A DNA stretch of 64,000 bases, taken from the NCBI GenBank assembly GCA_029551395.1, contig JAKPFN010000020.1, positions 1 to 64,000 on the forward strand. Reading direction: 5' to 3'. Origin of the DNA: Armatimonadota bacterium (GTDB taxonomy: Bacteria > Armatimonadota > UBA5829 > DTLH01). Below are positions 26,159 to 37,200 of this stretch, in pieces (within the stretch, counting starts at the first letter, position 1; every line of letters begins with the position of its first letter). The translations under genes were made by a program, and so were the position numbers. The notes beneath the pieces were generated by a model, which saw only the letters and a list, made by a program, of their open reading frames with translations, ran no database searches and was not told the origin of the DNA.

Positions 26159-28642
26159 CACGAACCCATACGGCTCGATTTCTATCGATAATCTGCTGAG
26201 ACTGCCTCCAGAATGGCGTCCAAGATCAACCCACTGGCCTATCTCACTCTGATAAACCTGTACGCTGTACCTTCTGGCATTGTCCAGCATCTGTGCTGCG
26301 TTGAAAGGTGCAGGCTTTTTCTCTCCTGAAGTGTCTCCGAAACAGGCAATGATCTCGTCACCTCGTCCGTATGCTGCTGCTATGATATCAGCGCTTATTG
26401 GGGTAATCAATTCGGTCAGGTCTGAGTCATACAACTCAGTGTTCTCTGCCTTCATGAATCCGCTTGCAGTGTAGAAAAGCAGTCTTTCACCTATTCTTGC
26501 AGCAAAGAACGATATTGTTCCGATTGATGTATGCAGGTTTCGCACCCGGAGCCAGTTCCATTTTCTTGGGATACGAGGCTTTACTTCAGCTTGGCAGCCT
26601 CTGACGTTAAGCCCGACTGCTCCTTCGATCATCGCCCATAAAAATCTTGGTGGTTCCCACGGTGAAAGCCTCATTCCACGGTTTACAAGCGTCTCACCAT
26701 CAAACCATTCGGAGAACTGACCAGGCACGGTGTTAAAACTGGCAGGGCTAATAATATACTGCCTGTAACTGCGTTCCAGTGACTCTACCATAACAGAAGG
26801 GTCGGATTGCACACTGGCCATAGCATACCACCAGGTTACGCCCGGCCATACACCTCCCTGTAACCCAATCAACCTGTCTGGTGTAAACAATGGATTCAAT
26901 CTGGACACGGTGCGTAATCCTGCGGAGGTCATGAAGTCTGGATTGGACAACCTCATAGTGATCCTCTGGCTGGTATCTTCATCAGAGACACCGAAAATCA
27001 TAGGGAATATCTCATCTGCTGTGACTTCAGTGATAGTATTGCCGTCAACATCTATGTTGAGATAATACATGCCATTTGCAGGATTTTTGAGATGTTCATT
27101 GATGGCTTTACGCAGGTTTTCAGCCTCCTGTGCGAATCTATCGGCTTTTTCAGACTCTCCAGCCATTTTGCAGATGCGTGCAATAGCTGCTAAAGCTGCA
27201 TAGCACTCGGCGTTTATCTCAGTGACTGCTCCATTGATGGACCTACCGGGGATAATATTTCTCCATCCGGCTATACCATAAGCGCCGGTACCTCTTGCGG
27301 AGCAAAAGACCAATCCTCTCTCATCTTCCTGCGATATTATATATTCCGCTGCCTTTACCATAACCGGATACAGGTTCCTCAGGCAGCTTCGATGCCCGGT
27401 CGCTTCAACATGATGGGCAGCAGCGAGAATAAACAGTGGGGTGTTATCGTTGATATTGAGTCCGTAGTCTTCTGATCCCCCAGTCCGGGCATCGTAATAC
27501 TCGATTATAAGTCCTGAGTCATGTTGTCTTTTTGCAGCTTCATGCAACAGGTCGCAAGATGCTTCCGGGATCATGAAATCGCTTCCGAAAACGAACCATG
27601 CTGCATCCCGGATGACTACATTGGAAGAAATGCCTGGATCGTTGGTGAACGCAATACCTGTAGGATAGTTCGCCAGCACTCGCAGCATATTGGCTTTACA
27701 CCATTGTGCCCCCTGGTTGATAATGGTGTCAGGCGTCATCACATCAGCAGTTTTTAGCACCTTTTCATACCGATTGATTGTCTTTTGCAGGAGCTTTTCG
27801 TAATCGCTTGCGTACTTAATGACACTTCCTATCTTCTTCTGCCCATCTGGAGTAAACGCCACAATGAATGCAAACCGTTTCTTTTCACCAGGCCGAAGGA
27901 AGATTGATAGCTGCAGCGATGCAACAACTTCCCCGGTTTCGTCATTTTTATTCGGCAGAGGGTATCTTGGATTCCAGGCTTCTTCTATATCGTGTGTAAC
28001 CAGATAAGCATCTGGATCTGGAAGTGACGCAAATGCCCGGACCCAATCAGGATTATCCTGGTTCCAGGCTATTACAGCGCCAAGCCCTCTATCGAATCTG
28101 GTTTGGATGTCTTTGTTAGTGTCTCCTGGCAGGTAAAGGCAGCCAATTACAGCCAGAGATTGCTCCCAGGTTGAAAGGTTCTCTATATCGATGATTTGAA
28201 TGGCTGCAGCCGGATCATCGAATCCTGTGTTAGGCAAAAAGAAGGTTTCGGTCACATGGATGTCGTTGATCAGGCTGTAAGAATGCTCCTGGTATGCTGG
28301 ATGAATGGTAAAAGTGCCTGGACCTGTTGTTGTGAGTCGCACTATGGTATCCGCGCCCATTTCATGAAGTTCAGCCTCACGTCTGCTATACAACAGCAGG
28401 TCTCGATATGGAGCGAAGATATTTACTACCAGCGAACCAGTTACTTTTCGGCCAATATCGGTGTTAAACAGGCTTTCCAAAGCCCCAGTGGCCTTGCTGG
28501 CTGCCCATGCATGAGCGTTGCCCAGGCTGGAACCGTGCGCCAGGTCGGTATCGGGGATTCTGTAGGTAAAAATCCCATTTTGCAGCCCGACTGTAGTGTC
28601 GCCTTCAGGTTTTTGTGGTCTTATTTCATTGTCTTGAGGCAT
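26138..28642 (-). CDS. six-hairpin (alpha/alpha)6 glycosidase-like protein (amylo-alpha-1,6-glucosidase / GH63-like)
   Basis: NVVIRDAAWFVFGSDF...DGETLVNRGMRLSPWEPPRFLWAMIEGAVGLNV and GGVWPGVTWWYAMA segments; exact GH family uncertain. Confidence 0.65.
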   Translation of the reverse strand: MPQDNEIRPQKPEGDTTVGLQNGIFTYRIPDTDLAHGSSLGNAHAWAASKATGALESLFNTDIGRKVTGSLVVNIFAPYRDLLLYSRREAELHEMGADTIVRLTTTGPGTFTIHPAYQEHSYSLINDIHVTETFFLPNTGFDDPAAAIQIIDIENLSTWEQSLAVIGCLYLPGDTNKDIQTRFDRGLGAVIAWNQDNPDWVRAFASLPDPDAYLVTHDIEEAWNPRYPLPNKNDETGEVVASLQLSIFLRPGEKKRFAFIVAFTPDGQKKIGSVIKYASDYEKLLQKTINRYEKVLKTADVMTPDTIINQGAQWCKANMLRVLANYPTGIAFTNDPGISSNVVIRDAAWFVFGSDFMIPEASCDLLHEAAKRQHDSGLIIEYYDARTGGSEDYGLNINDNTPLFILAAAHHVEATGHRSCLRNLYPVMVKAAEYIISQEDERGLVFCSARGTGAYGIAGWRNIIPGRSINGAVTEINAECYAALAAIARICKMAGESEKADRFAQEAENLRKAINEHLKNPANGMYYLNIDVDGNTITEVTADEIFPMIFGVSDEDTSQRITMRLSNPDFMTSAGLRTVSRLNPLFTPDRLIGLQGGVWPGVTWWYAMASVQSDPSVMVESLERSYRQYIISPASFNTVPGQFSEWFDGETLVNRGMRLSPWEPPRFLWAMIEGAVGLNVRGCQAEVKPRIPRKWNWLRVRNLHTSIGTISFFAARIGERLLFYTASGFMKAENTELYDSDLTELITPISADIIAAAYGRGDEIIACFGDTSGEKKPAPFNAAQMLDNARRYSVQVYQSEIGQWVDLGRHSGGSLSRLSIEIEPYGFVLFKFGQ

Positions 28643-28677
28643 TTGGGGATACTAGACCAGTCTGTAGGTCTTCCTCC

Positions 28678-29355
28678 TTACCCGTATATTGGACGGATGG
28701 CTTTCGAACCTTCCACACCTACTTCAGGAAACGCAAAACGATAAACGGTGTAACCTATAGCGCCGCCATACAGCAGATGGGCAATGAGCATCAGTATTAT
28801 CAACAATGGGCCTCTTCCGGCAGCAGCTTGGGGAAAATCCAGCGCGTAGAACACAGGTGATACCATTAATATTGCCCAGATTCCTATACCGTAGAAGACC
28901 CCATACCACCATCTGGCTTTACCTATGAGCAGTGCGTAAACAGCGCCCCACGCAGCTCCATTTAACAGATAGTGGTAGGCAGTACCGGTGATGTAAGCCA
29001 GAGTCGAAGGCTGGTCTTGAAGCCCACGTCCAAGCGCAAGATTGCCAAGCGCATTTATCATGCTCGGCATCAGGTCCATTGCTGTGCCTATTTCCATAAA
29101 CACATGCACAATGGCAGTGCCGATAAGCCCTCCGAGGTATCCGTATAAGAACCGGTTCACAAAAACGCGGTTGTGGTATTCTCCGTAAATCAATGCACCT
29201 ACAACTATCAGAAATGTAATTCCACCTACAATCGCCAGGTATAACGGTGCATTGATAAGTTGTGATGGGGCCAACAATACTCCCCAAATCGGTACAAAGA
29301 GTGATATTACCACAGCAACAGTAATCCAGAAATCGATTGGCGTCTCTCTATGCAT
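28678..29355 (-). CDS. polytopic membrane protein of unknown function
   Basis: Several hydrophobic segments (FWITVAVVISLFVPIWGVLLA, LYLAIVGGITFLIVVGALIYG). Confidence 0.7.
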   Translation of the reverse strand: MHRETPIDFWITVAVVISLFVPIWGVLLAPSQLINAPLYLAIVGGITFLIVVGALIYGEYHNRVFVNRFLYGYLGGLIGTAIVHVFMEIGTAMDLMPSMINALGNLALGRGLQDQPSTLAYITGTAYHYLLNGAAWGAVYALLIGKARWWYGVFYGIGIWAILMVSPVFYALDFPQAAAGRGPLLIILMLIAHLLYGGAIGYTVYRFAFPEVGVEGSKAIRPIYG

Positions 29356-29507
29356 ATTTTCTTCTCATCACCATCAACTCAACCTGCTAAAACGTTCTTT
29401 ACCATATACTTATCTTGCCAAACCATAGAGTAACAGGAACTACCTCAGCCATTGAACCTCGTATAAGTACTGGGGAAATTCTCTCCATACGTTTTCGGAG
29501 GTGAAGG

Positions 29508-30335
29508 ATGTCGGCACTGTGCATCCTCTTTTACACAACTGTAGTAATAACTCTGTTTTCAGTGATGGCTGCTGCTCAGGTTGATGAACAGGAATCATTA
29601 CAGGCTGAAGAACAATCGAGTATAATTTACCTTGCTCCGAACCTACCTGCTGTCGTATGTCCATCTGCGGGCACTCCACAAACAGAACCTCAAAAAGATG
29701 AATCTAATGATTATTTGCCTAGTCTAGGCGGAGCAGGTGGTGATGAGTCCAAGTCGGATTCCGCTTTGAAGATTCTAAGGCAGGCAGCGCTGTTGTATGC
29801 GCTTGACAGGTCTGTTGGAAAGTCTTCTATTCTGGATTCGGACGGAGCAAACACCACGGCAGACTTATTCAACGGGTTCGGTAGCAAGCAGATGACCGGT
29901 TTGTTCGGACTTGCATACCTTGTCAGTAATGGAGAAACCAAACGAACATCCGGGACTGTGCTTGAGGCTACGATGGAAGCAATGCTGATCACCGAAGGTC
30001 TCAAGTATCTGACTGGTCGCAAGCGGCCGCGCGAATCAGGCAGCGATCCTGATCAATGGTTTGGTCCGGGAACCGGTTATGCGTCATTCCCATCAGGACA
30101 CACCAGCAATGCGTTTGCAATTGCCACTGTTCTATCAGAAAAACATCCAAAGCAAAAATGGTTGTATTATCTGCTGGCTGCGGGAGTAGCCTATGCTCGT
30201 GTTCAGAAAGATGCCCATTTCCCATCTGATGTATTTATAGGGGCTGGTATCGGCATATACGCAGGCAAAAAAGCTGTAAAAGGCAAATCGCTCACAAGAA
30301 AAGTAATCAAACTGGGCGGATCATACGAAGATTGA
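29508..30335 (+). CDS. PAP2 family phosphatase (membrane-associated)
   Basis: KYLTGRKRPRE, FPSGHTSNAFA and YARVQKDAHFPSDVFIGAGIG: the three PAP2 signature motifs. Confidence 0.88.
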   Translation: MSALCILFYTTVVITLFSVMAAAQVDEQESLQAEEQSSIIYLAPNLPAVVCPSAGTPQTEPQKDESNDYLPSLGGAGGDESKSDSALKILRQAALLYALDRSVGKSSILDSDGANTTADLFNGFGSKQMTGLFGLAYLVSNGETKRTSGTVLEATMEAMLITEGLKYLTGRKRPRESGSDPDQWFGPGTGYASFPSGHTSNAFAIATVLSEKHPKQKWLYYLLAAGVAYARVQKDAHFPSDVFIGAGIGIYAGKKAVKGKSLTRKVIKLGGSYED

Positions 30336-30422
30336 TTATCGACTATACCTGGGAGCTTTCTTCTTCGCCTGGAAGATCGGCTTGTATGGTGATATGATTG
30401 ATGCCATATTCCAACTCGGGAC

Positions 30423-30479
30423 TCAACTCGGGAGGGATTTGTCAACTCAGGAGGGATTTGTCAACTCGGGAGGGATTTG
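30423..30479. repeat. 19-bp tandem repeat, 3 copies
   Basis: TCAACTCGGGAGGGATTTG at 30423, 30442 (one mismatch) and 30461. Confidence 0.9.
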
Positions 30480-30600
30480 CAATCCCTCCCGGACTAGCAG
30501 CCGAGGGATCTGTGATCCCGGATGATCATCTTGAATATCAGTAATCGGGATTGCAAATCCCTTGGATATCTTCTCCGGGCTAAATTGCAAATTTAGCCCG
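30467..30600. repeat. cluster of GGGAT/ATCCC-type and related palindromes (REP-like)
   Basis: CGGGAGGGATT-TGC-AATCCCTCCCG (30467-30491), GGGATctgtgATCCC, GGGATTgcAAATCCC, and CGGGCTAAATT-GCA-AATTTAGCCCG (30576-30600). Confidence 0.8.
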
Positions 30601-30669
30601 AGTGTAGCCGAGATGAAGCCCGGCCACACTTCTGATTATGGTCCAAGTATGTAAAAGTATTAGCAGTAT

Positions 30670-32268
30670 TCATATACCATGTTGCACTTTGACTCGTTCT
30701 TCTTGCTCTTCCTCTTCTTCCTGCTGTGATTCTACAGCTTGTCTGCCTGAGACTATTGCCGGAATTGCTATGGCAGCGGCGGTGATGGTTGCAGCAATAA
30801 CACCACCAGCTATCGCTCGCTTGCGTGCCTGTTCCCCAGCAGCGCCTAATGCCTGCCCTTTATACTTTTTACCCTGTTCATATAACCGCAGCCCTGGCTC
30901 ATACAGTTGCCCGAAGCCCATTCCTTCAACCATCTCGTGCTGCATATATGATTGAGGCACAGGATTTCCAGGAATGTAGGTAACTCGATGATCGAACTTA
31001 TACTTGTCCTGTGCTGAATCATCCAGCACGATGTAAGGGCCTTCTTTTACATGTTTCTCAAAGTCAGGATCTTCAGCATTGCCGAACATGATTGTTGGAG
31101 TGCCCTTTGATGTAAACAGTTTCCAAAGTCCGGCATCGAGCCATGCGTCTGCAATAGTCTTCCAGTGTCCCAGAGTGCCTTCTATGTTTGCTCCTTCACC
31201 GACGATCACTCTGCAAGGATACTTGTTAACCCCCGTATCGGCAGGTTCTACATCTACTTGAGCTTTTTTGATTGGAACACCGGCTATTTCTATACATCTT
31301 GGATTGTAGACGCCTACTCCCAGTTCAGCAGCTTCTTTAGCCATGCGGATGTTTTTCCAATCGAGCGAGAATAATTGAGCTAATGTCACATCCATTGCAA
31401 CAGGGTCGTCCGAGGCAAGAATATAACCCCACCAGAAAGGTTTATTAGAACCAGGACCTTGTCCCTGTCCGGCAACCATACCATCGCATATATTGAGCGT
31501 CGGCCTGTAACGCTTTAGAAGCTGTGCATTTCCCCAATAGTAAGGGTCAGCATCTCTCTGCAATTCCAAACGGGTATTCATGGGCATCAAGCCTACCCAG
31601 TTTTTACAGGCACATGAGATTGGATCAACAAAGTGGGTTTTGGCCTTGGGGCAGTTGATAATTACATCGACTCGGTCCAATACCTCCGGCACTGGCATGA
31701 ACCGGACACGAGCATCCTCGCCGAAATCGACTACTTTATGGGCTATTTCATCGAGGAAGATCATCCTTCCGCCTGCTTCTTTGACTGCAGAGGTCATTCC
31801 TGTGATTGCACATACGTGGCGAGTCATCTGTGCATGTCCCGCAGCTTCCATAACCCATACATCTTTCGCACCAGCTTCTTTGCAAATCTTGATTAACGCC
31901 TGTATCATCCTTGGAGATGTAGTTGAACCGTCGGTAGCGAGCTTGAACAGTGTCTGATTTGGCTTTAGAGCCACAATCTGCCCTTCTCTTACATACTTGT
32001 CTATGCCTCCGACAAGCGAAATAGCATCACGCACGGTTTTCTCGACCGATGACAGTTTCATTTTGCGGTCGGTTATGCGGGAAATTCCAACTATAGCGCG
32101 TTGTATTGTATTTTCCGGCAATTTCATCAGCTCCTTTGATAGAGTGTCGTTTCGGGGTTTACCCGCAGCCTTTACTGACCAAACGAACAAGACATGGAAC
32201 TGGTTTACTGATTCTGTGAATAGACAGGCAGGATGTAACAGCAGTTTTGAAGAAGTACTATTATGCAT
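30670..32268 (-). CDS. DUF362 domain-containing protein
   Basis: GQIVALKPNQTLFK...PRMIQALIKICKEAGAKDVWVMEAAGHA...DVIINCPKAKTHFVDPISCACKNWVG; true start may be the ATG at 32127 (MKLPENTIQRAIVGISR). Confidence 0.82.
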   Translation of the reverse strand: MHNSTSSKLLLHPACLFTESVNQFHVLFVWSVKAAGKPRNDTLSKELMKLPENTIQRAIVGISRITDRKMKLSSVEKTVRDAISLVGGIDKYVREGQIVALKPNQTLFKLATDGSTTSPRMIQALIKICKEAGAKDVWVMEAAGHAQMTRHVCAITGMTSAVKEAGGRMIFLDEIAHKVVDFGEDARVRFMPVPEVLDRVDVIINCPKAKTHFVDPISCACKNWVGLMPMNTRLELQRDADPYYWGNAQLLKRYRPTLNICDGMVAGQGQGPGSNKPFWWGYILASDDPVAMDVTLAQLFSLDWKNIRMAKEAAELGVGVYNPRCIEIAGVPIKKAQVDVEPADTGVNKYPCRVIVGEGANIEGTLGHWKTIADAWLDAGLWKLFTSKGTPTIMFGNAEDPDFEKHVKEGPYIVLDDSAQDKYKFDHRVTYIPGNPVPQSYMQHEMVEGMGFGQLYEPGLRLYEQGKKYKGQALGAAGEQARKRAIAGGVIAATITAAAIAIPAIVSGRQAVESQQEEEEEQEERVKVQHGI

Positions 32269-32342
32269 CTTTATCTTTCTGTAGGACGGTATAGGTTAAG
32301 CGCTATATCATAAACCAGCTTAGAGATTAGGTCAGCATCCAA

Positions 32343-34220
32343 ATGACGGAAATGAATTCTATAACAATCTATGATTTGATAGCTACTAGAATGCAATCAG
32401 CCCCTGAGGCACACGCTATACTCGCACCTGGGAAGAAACCGCTTACATACCGGCGGCTGGTGGAGCATTTACAAAGTACCGTTGCGTATCTTAACGGACT
32501 TGGGTTAAAGCCTGAAGACCGTGTTGCCGTAGTTCTTTCTAACGGGCCTGAAATGGCTGCTCTGTTTCTGGCTGTTTCATCCGGTATGACTTGCGCGCCG
32601 CTCAATCTATCTTATGGAGAGAGCGAGTTTGATTTTTACCTGACGGACCTTAGAGCTAAGGCTGTCATTGTAGAGCAGGGATTGGATTCTCCAGTCAGAA
32701 AGGTCGCCAAAGACCGGGGAATTGCGATAATCGAGCTTATTCCATCAGTCGATGATGAAGCAGGAATTTTCACCCTTGTATCTTCAGAAGATTGTCAGAA
32801 AGCGCTGGAAGAACCAAGTTTTGCACCATCTGATAGTGTAGCTCTGGTGCTGCACACATCAGGCACTACTTCAAGACCTAAAATCGTGCCGCTTACTCAG
32901 CGGAACCTGTGCATTTCTGCAGGGAACATTGCAAGATCGCTTAAACTGACGGAATCAGACCGCTGCATGAACGTAATGCCGCTTTTCCACATACACGGAC
33001 TGGTTGGAGCGCTGCTTTCATCTTTGTCGGCAGGCGCAAGCGTCATCTGCACGCATGGATTCAACGCTCCGCAGTTCTTCGATTTGATGTATGAGTTCAA
33101 GTCTACGTGGTATACTGCGGTTCCGACGATGCACCAGGCTATTCTTGCCAGAGCAGAAGCGAACCAAGATGTAATAAAGGACTCCAGGCTAAGGTTCATC
33201 AGGTCATGTTCTTCCGCACTGCCTCCACAGCTTATGGCAGACTTAGAGCAGTGCTTCGGAGTTCCGGTAGTCGAGGCTTATGGCATGACGGAGGCTTCTC
33301 ATCAGATGGCTTGCAATCCGCTTCCGCCACAAATCCGTAAGCCTGGTTCTGTTGGCATACCTACAGGGCCTGAAGTAGCCATCATGGACGATGCAGGCAA
33401 GTTGTTAGCGCCGGGAGAGACAGGCGAGATAGTAATCCGTGGCGAAAACGTAACTGCTGGTTACGAGAACAATCCTAAAGCCAACGAAAGCGCTTTCACC
33501 AATGGTTGGTTTAGAACAGGAGACCAAGGTTATTTGGATGATGACGGCTATTTGTTCATCACAGGCCGCATTAAAGAGATAATCAACCGTGGCGGGGAAA
33601 AGATTTCGCCTCGGGAGATAGATGAAGTGCTTATTGATCATCCTGCTGTTGCTCAGGCTATTACTTTTGCAATGCCTCATCCTACTTTGGGAGATGATAT
33701 TGCAGCGGCAGTAGTACTCAAGCAGGGGATGGATGCTTCTGAGTTGGATATCAGGGAGTTTGTTGCTGCCAGAGTAGCGCATTTCAAGGTACCGAGCAAG
33801 GTCGTATTTGTTGACGAAATCCCCAAAGGGCCTACAGGCAAGCTGCAGCGCATAGGTCTGGCTGAACGGCTGGGTATAACGGCAGAACTGCAGGATAAGG
33901 GAATTGTCGAATACGTGCCGCCAAGGACTCCTGTGGAAGAATCTCTTGCTAAGATGTGGGCAGAGGTTCTGGGAGTAAAGAGAGTTGGAATAAACGATCA
34001 CTTCTTCCGGTTGGGAGGAGATTCTATACTTGCTACTCAGCTTGTTGCAAGGGCGCGGGAGGCTTTCAATGTCGATCTATCGCTTGTTGGGTTCTTTGAA
34101 TCTCCAACAGTTGCCGGACAGGCATTGATGATAACTCAGTTGCAGGCATACGGACTGAGCGAAGATGAGCTTTCAAATCTACTTGATGATCTGGAAAGAG
34201 GTTCTGACCAGCCGCTGTGA
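32343..34220 (+). CDS. AMP-dependent acyl-CoA synthetase/adenylation protein with C-terminal carrier domain (A-T)
   Basis: LVLHTSGTTSRPKIVPLTQRN (A3), EAYGMTEASHQM, GWFRTGDQGYLDDDGYLFITGRIKEIINRGGEKISPREID, and carrier site FFRLGGDSILATQL. Confidence 0.93.
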   Translation: MTEMNSITIYDLIATRMQSAPEAHAILAPGKKPLTYRRLVEHLQSTVAYLNGLGLKPEDRVAVVLSNGPEMAALFLAVSSGMTCAPLNLSYGESEFDFYLTDLRAKAVIVEQGLDSPVRKVAKDRGIAIIELIPSVDDEAGIFTLVSSEDCQKALEEPSFAPSDSVALVLHTSGTTSRPKIVPLTQRNLCISAGNIARSLKLTESDRCMNVMPLFHIHGLVGALLSSLSAGASVICTHGFNAPQFFDLMYEFKSTWYTAVPTMHQAILARAEANQDVIKDSRLRFIRSCSSALPPQLMADLEQCFGVPVVEAYGMTEASHQMACNPLPPQIRKPGSVGIPTGPEVAIMDDAGKLLAPGETGEIVIRGENVTAGYENNPKANESAFTNGWFRTGDQGYLDDDGYLFITGRIKEIINRGGEKISPREIDEVLIDHPAVAQAITFAMPHPTLGDDIAAAVVLKQGMDASELDIREFVAARVAHFKVPSKVVFVDEIPKGPTGKLQRIGLAERLGITAELQDKGIVEYVPPRTPVEESLAKMWAEVLGVKRVGINDHFFRLGGDSILATQLVARAREAFNVDLSLVGFFESPTVAGQALMITQLQAYGLSEDELSNLLDDLERGSDQPL

Positions 34221-37200
34221 GTGATCTTAGTAGACGTATTGCCAATCTGCCTCCTGAGAAACGCGCACTGCTGGAAAAACGACTGGCACAACAAAAAAGC
34301 CTTGAAGATGCCCGCAAGTCTATCCCCCGTGCGGCAGTCTCGGATCGTTATCAGTTGTCCTTCTGCCAGGAGAGGCTGTGGTTTTTAGACCAGTTGGAGC
34401 CTGGCTCTCCTATGTACAACATTCTGAAGGCTGTCAGGATTTCAGGCAAGCTGGATATTGCATCATTACAGCGTGCGCTGGACAAGGTGCTTGCAAAGCA
34501 TATATCTCTCAGGACCAATTTTACTTCAACGGATGGGATTCCATATCAGTTCATACGTGAAATACCACCGATCGAGCTTCCGGTGCTGGATTTGAGCCAT
34601 CTGTCAGGCGATATGCTTGATTCAGAAATATCTCGAATAGGACGTGATGAAGTCTGGAAGCCGTTTGACCTTTTAAAAGACCTTTTGATCCGGTTTTTGC
34701 TGCTGCGTATCCAGGCTGAAGAACACCTGCTCATCTTCGTAGTGCATCATATCGTATTCGACGGCTGGTCGATGTCGGTATTCGTTCGTGATATTGCTGA
34801 AACCTGCGAGTCGCTTGAGGCTGACCTGCAGGAATTGCCGATTCAATACGTTGATTATGCGGCCTGGCAGCGCGAATGGCTTCAGGGAGATGTGCTGGAC
34901 AAACAGCTTTCATATTGGAAAAGCCGGTTAGGGGATGATTTTCCTGTGCTTGATCTGCCTACTGATTATCCCCGGCCTGCTGTGCAATCGTATCGAGGAG
35001 ATAGAATAACCCGAACGTTGCCTTCGGACCTTGTCAGCAGACTTAAAGCGTTTAGCCAGGCCGAAGGCGCAACCATGTTCATGACGCTGCTAACAGCGTT
35101 TAAGATATTGTTGTCTTCTTATACAGGCAGGGGTGATATTGTAGTAGGCTGCCCGATAGCAGGCAGGACGAAGGTCGAGACAGAGCAGTTGATCGGGTTT
35201 TTCGTCAACATGCTCGTGATCCGAACGAACATAGAGAGAAAACAGAGTTTTCGTGAACTGCTCAGGCAGGTTCGAGAAGTCTCGCTCGGCGCTTATGCTC
35301 ATCAGGACCTGCCTTTTGAGAAACTGGTCGAAGAACTACAGCCGGAAAGGAACCCCAGCCGCACACCACTCTTCCAGGTCGTCTTCAACTACAGGAATAT
35401 GCCTCCTGCAAGCGTTAAGACCAAGAGCTTGAAGATGGATGTAATCGACCTTGAGAGCGGAATAGTCCGTTTTGACCTTGATCTGGAAATTACGGAGAAC
35501 TCCGAAGGCCTTTTCTGCACATTCGATTATAATTCGGACCTGTTCAAGCCGGAGACTATCCACAGGATGCTGGATCATTACGAAGTGCTGCTCAAAGGGA
35601 TAACAACGGAGCCTGATAAACCTGTAAAAGATATTCCGATTCTGACAAATGCAGAGCTTCACAGGCAACTAATCGAGTGGAATGATACGGCAACTGATTA
35701 TCCAAAGGACGCAGCGCTGCACAGACTGTTTGAACAGCAGGTAGAAAGGACACCTGATGCAGTTGCTGTCGAGTTTCCCGATGGGGTTTTGACATATCGG
35801 GAACTGAACCGTCGGGCGAACCGGTTGGCATACCATCTCAGAGATCTTGGTGTTCAAGATGGGAGCATGGTAGGGCTGTGCGTTGATCGGTCGGCAGAGA
35901 TGATTGTCGGTATGCTGGCTATTCTAAAAGCAGGAGGCGCTTATGTTCCTCTTGACCCGGATTACCCTTCAGAACGGCTGTCTTTTATGATTAAGGACGC
36001 CGGAGTTACGGTGCTCCTTGGTAAAAAGCAGCTGATAAACCAGGTTTCTACGAGCGGTGTGACTTGCGTATGTATGGAAACAGATGGCGAGCTGGTGGTT
36101 GGCAACCCAGACTCGAATCTATCGTGCAGCGCTGACGGCGAGTCTATCGCTTACGTAATCTACACTTCGGGATCTACCGGCACTCCAAAAGGGATTGCTG
36201 TTCCTCATAGAGCAGTAAGCAGGCTTGTGCTGAATACCAACTATGTCAGCCTTGGGCCTTCGGATGTGGTGGCGCAGGCATCCAATTCGTCTTTCGATGC
36301 TGCCACATTCGAGATATGGGGAGCGCTGCTGAACGGCGCTCGTCTGGTGGGTATTCAAAGAGATACTCTGCTGTCTCCTCATGACCTTGCGGGCTTTATC
36401 AGAAGCAAAGGCGTCACAACCTTGTTCTTGACTACGGCGCTTTTCAACCGGGTGGCGATGGAGTGTCCATCAGCGTTTAGCCCGCTCGAATGCCTGCTGT
36501 TTGGCGGAGAGGCTGTCGATCCCGGTTGTGTTAGAAAAGTATTGCAAGCCGATCCTCCAAAACGTCTGCTTCATGTCTACGGCCCTACTGAGAATACGAC
36601 GTTCACGACCTGGTATGAGGTTTGTGATGTTCCTGAAGACGCTGTAACGGTGCCGATTGGAAGACCAATATCAAACACGCAGGTTTATGTCCAGGACTCA
36701 TATCAACAGCCTGTCCCGGTTGGTGTGGAAGGCGAGTTGGTAATAAGTGGAGACGGGCTTGCTGTGGGGTATTTAGGACGGCCTGAACTGACAGCCGAAA
36801 AATTCATCCAGAATCCCTTTGGAGAGGGCAGGTTTTATCGCACGGGCGATCTGGTGAGGCAGCTTAATGACGGAAGCATCGTGTTTGTTGGCCGGTTGGA
36901 TGACCAGGTCAAAATCCGTGGGTTTAGAATAGAACCTGCAGAAATAGAAAGTGCTCTGAAGAAACATCCGAATGTGCGCGATGCCGTAGTTATAGCCAGA
37001 GAAGACACACCTGGGGAACGGTATCTCGCAGCTTATGTAGTTCCACAGGATAGTCGACCTGTTTTGAGTGAGGAACTAAGGTCATTCCTCTCAGCAAGTC
37101 TGCCTGATTATATGGTTCCTGCTCACTTTATTAAAATGGATTCTCTGCCGACTACCCCAGGCGGTAAACTGGACAAAAGATCGCTGCCCGTGCCGGAAGT

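Noticed and set aside
30420-30600. Possible CRISPR array from the 19-bp x3 repeat
   Set aside because: Repeats are directly adjacent with no spacers and no cas genes are nearby.
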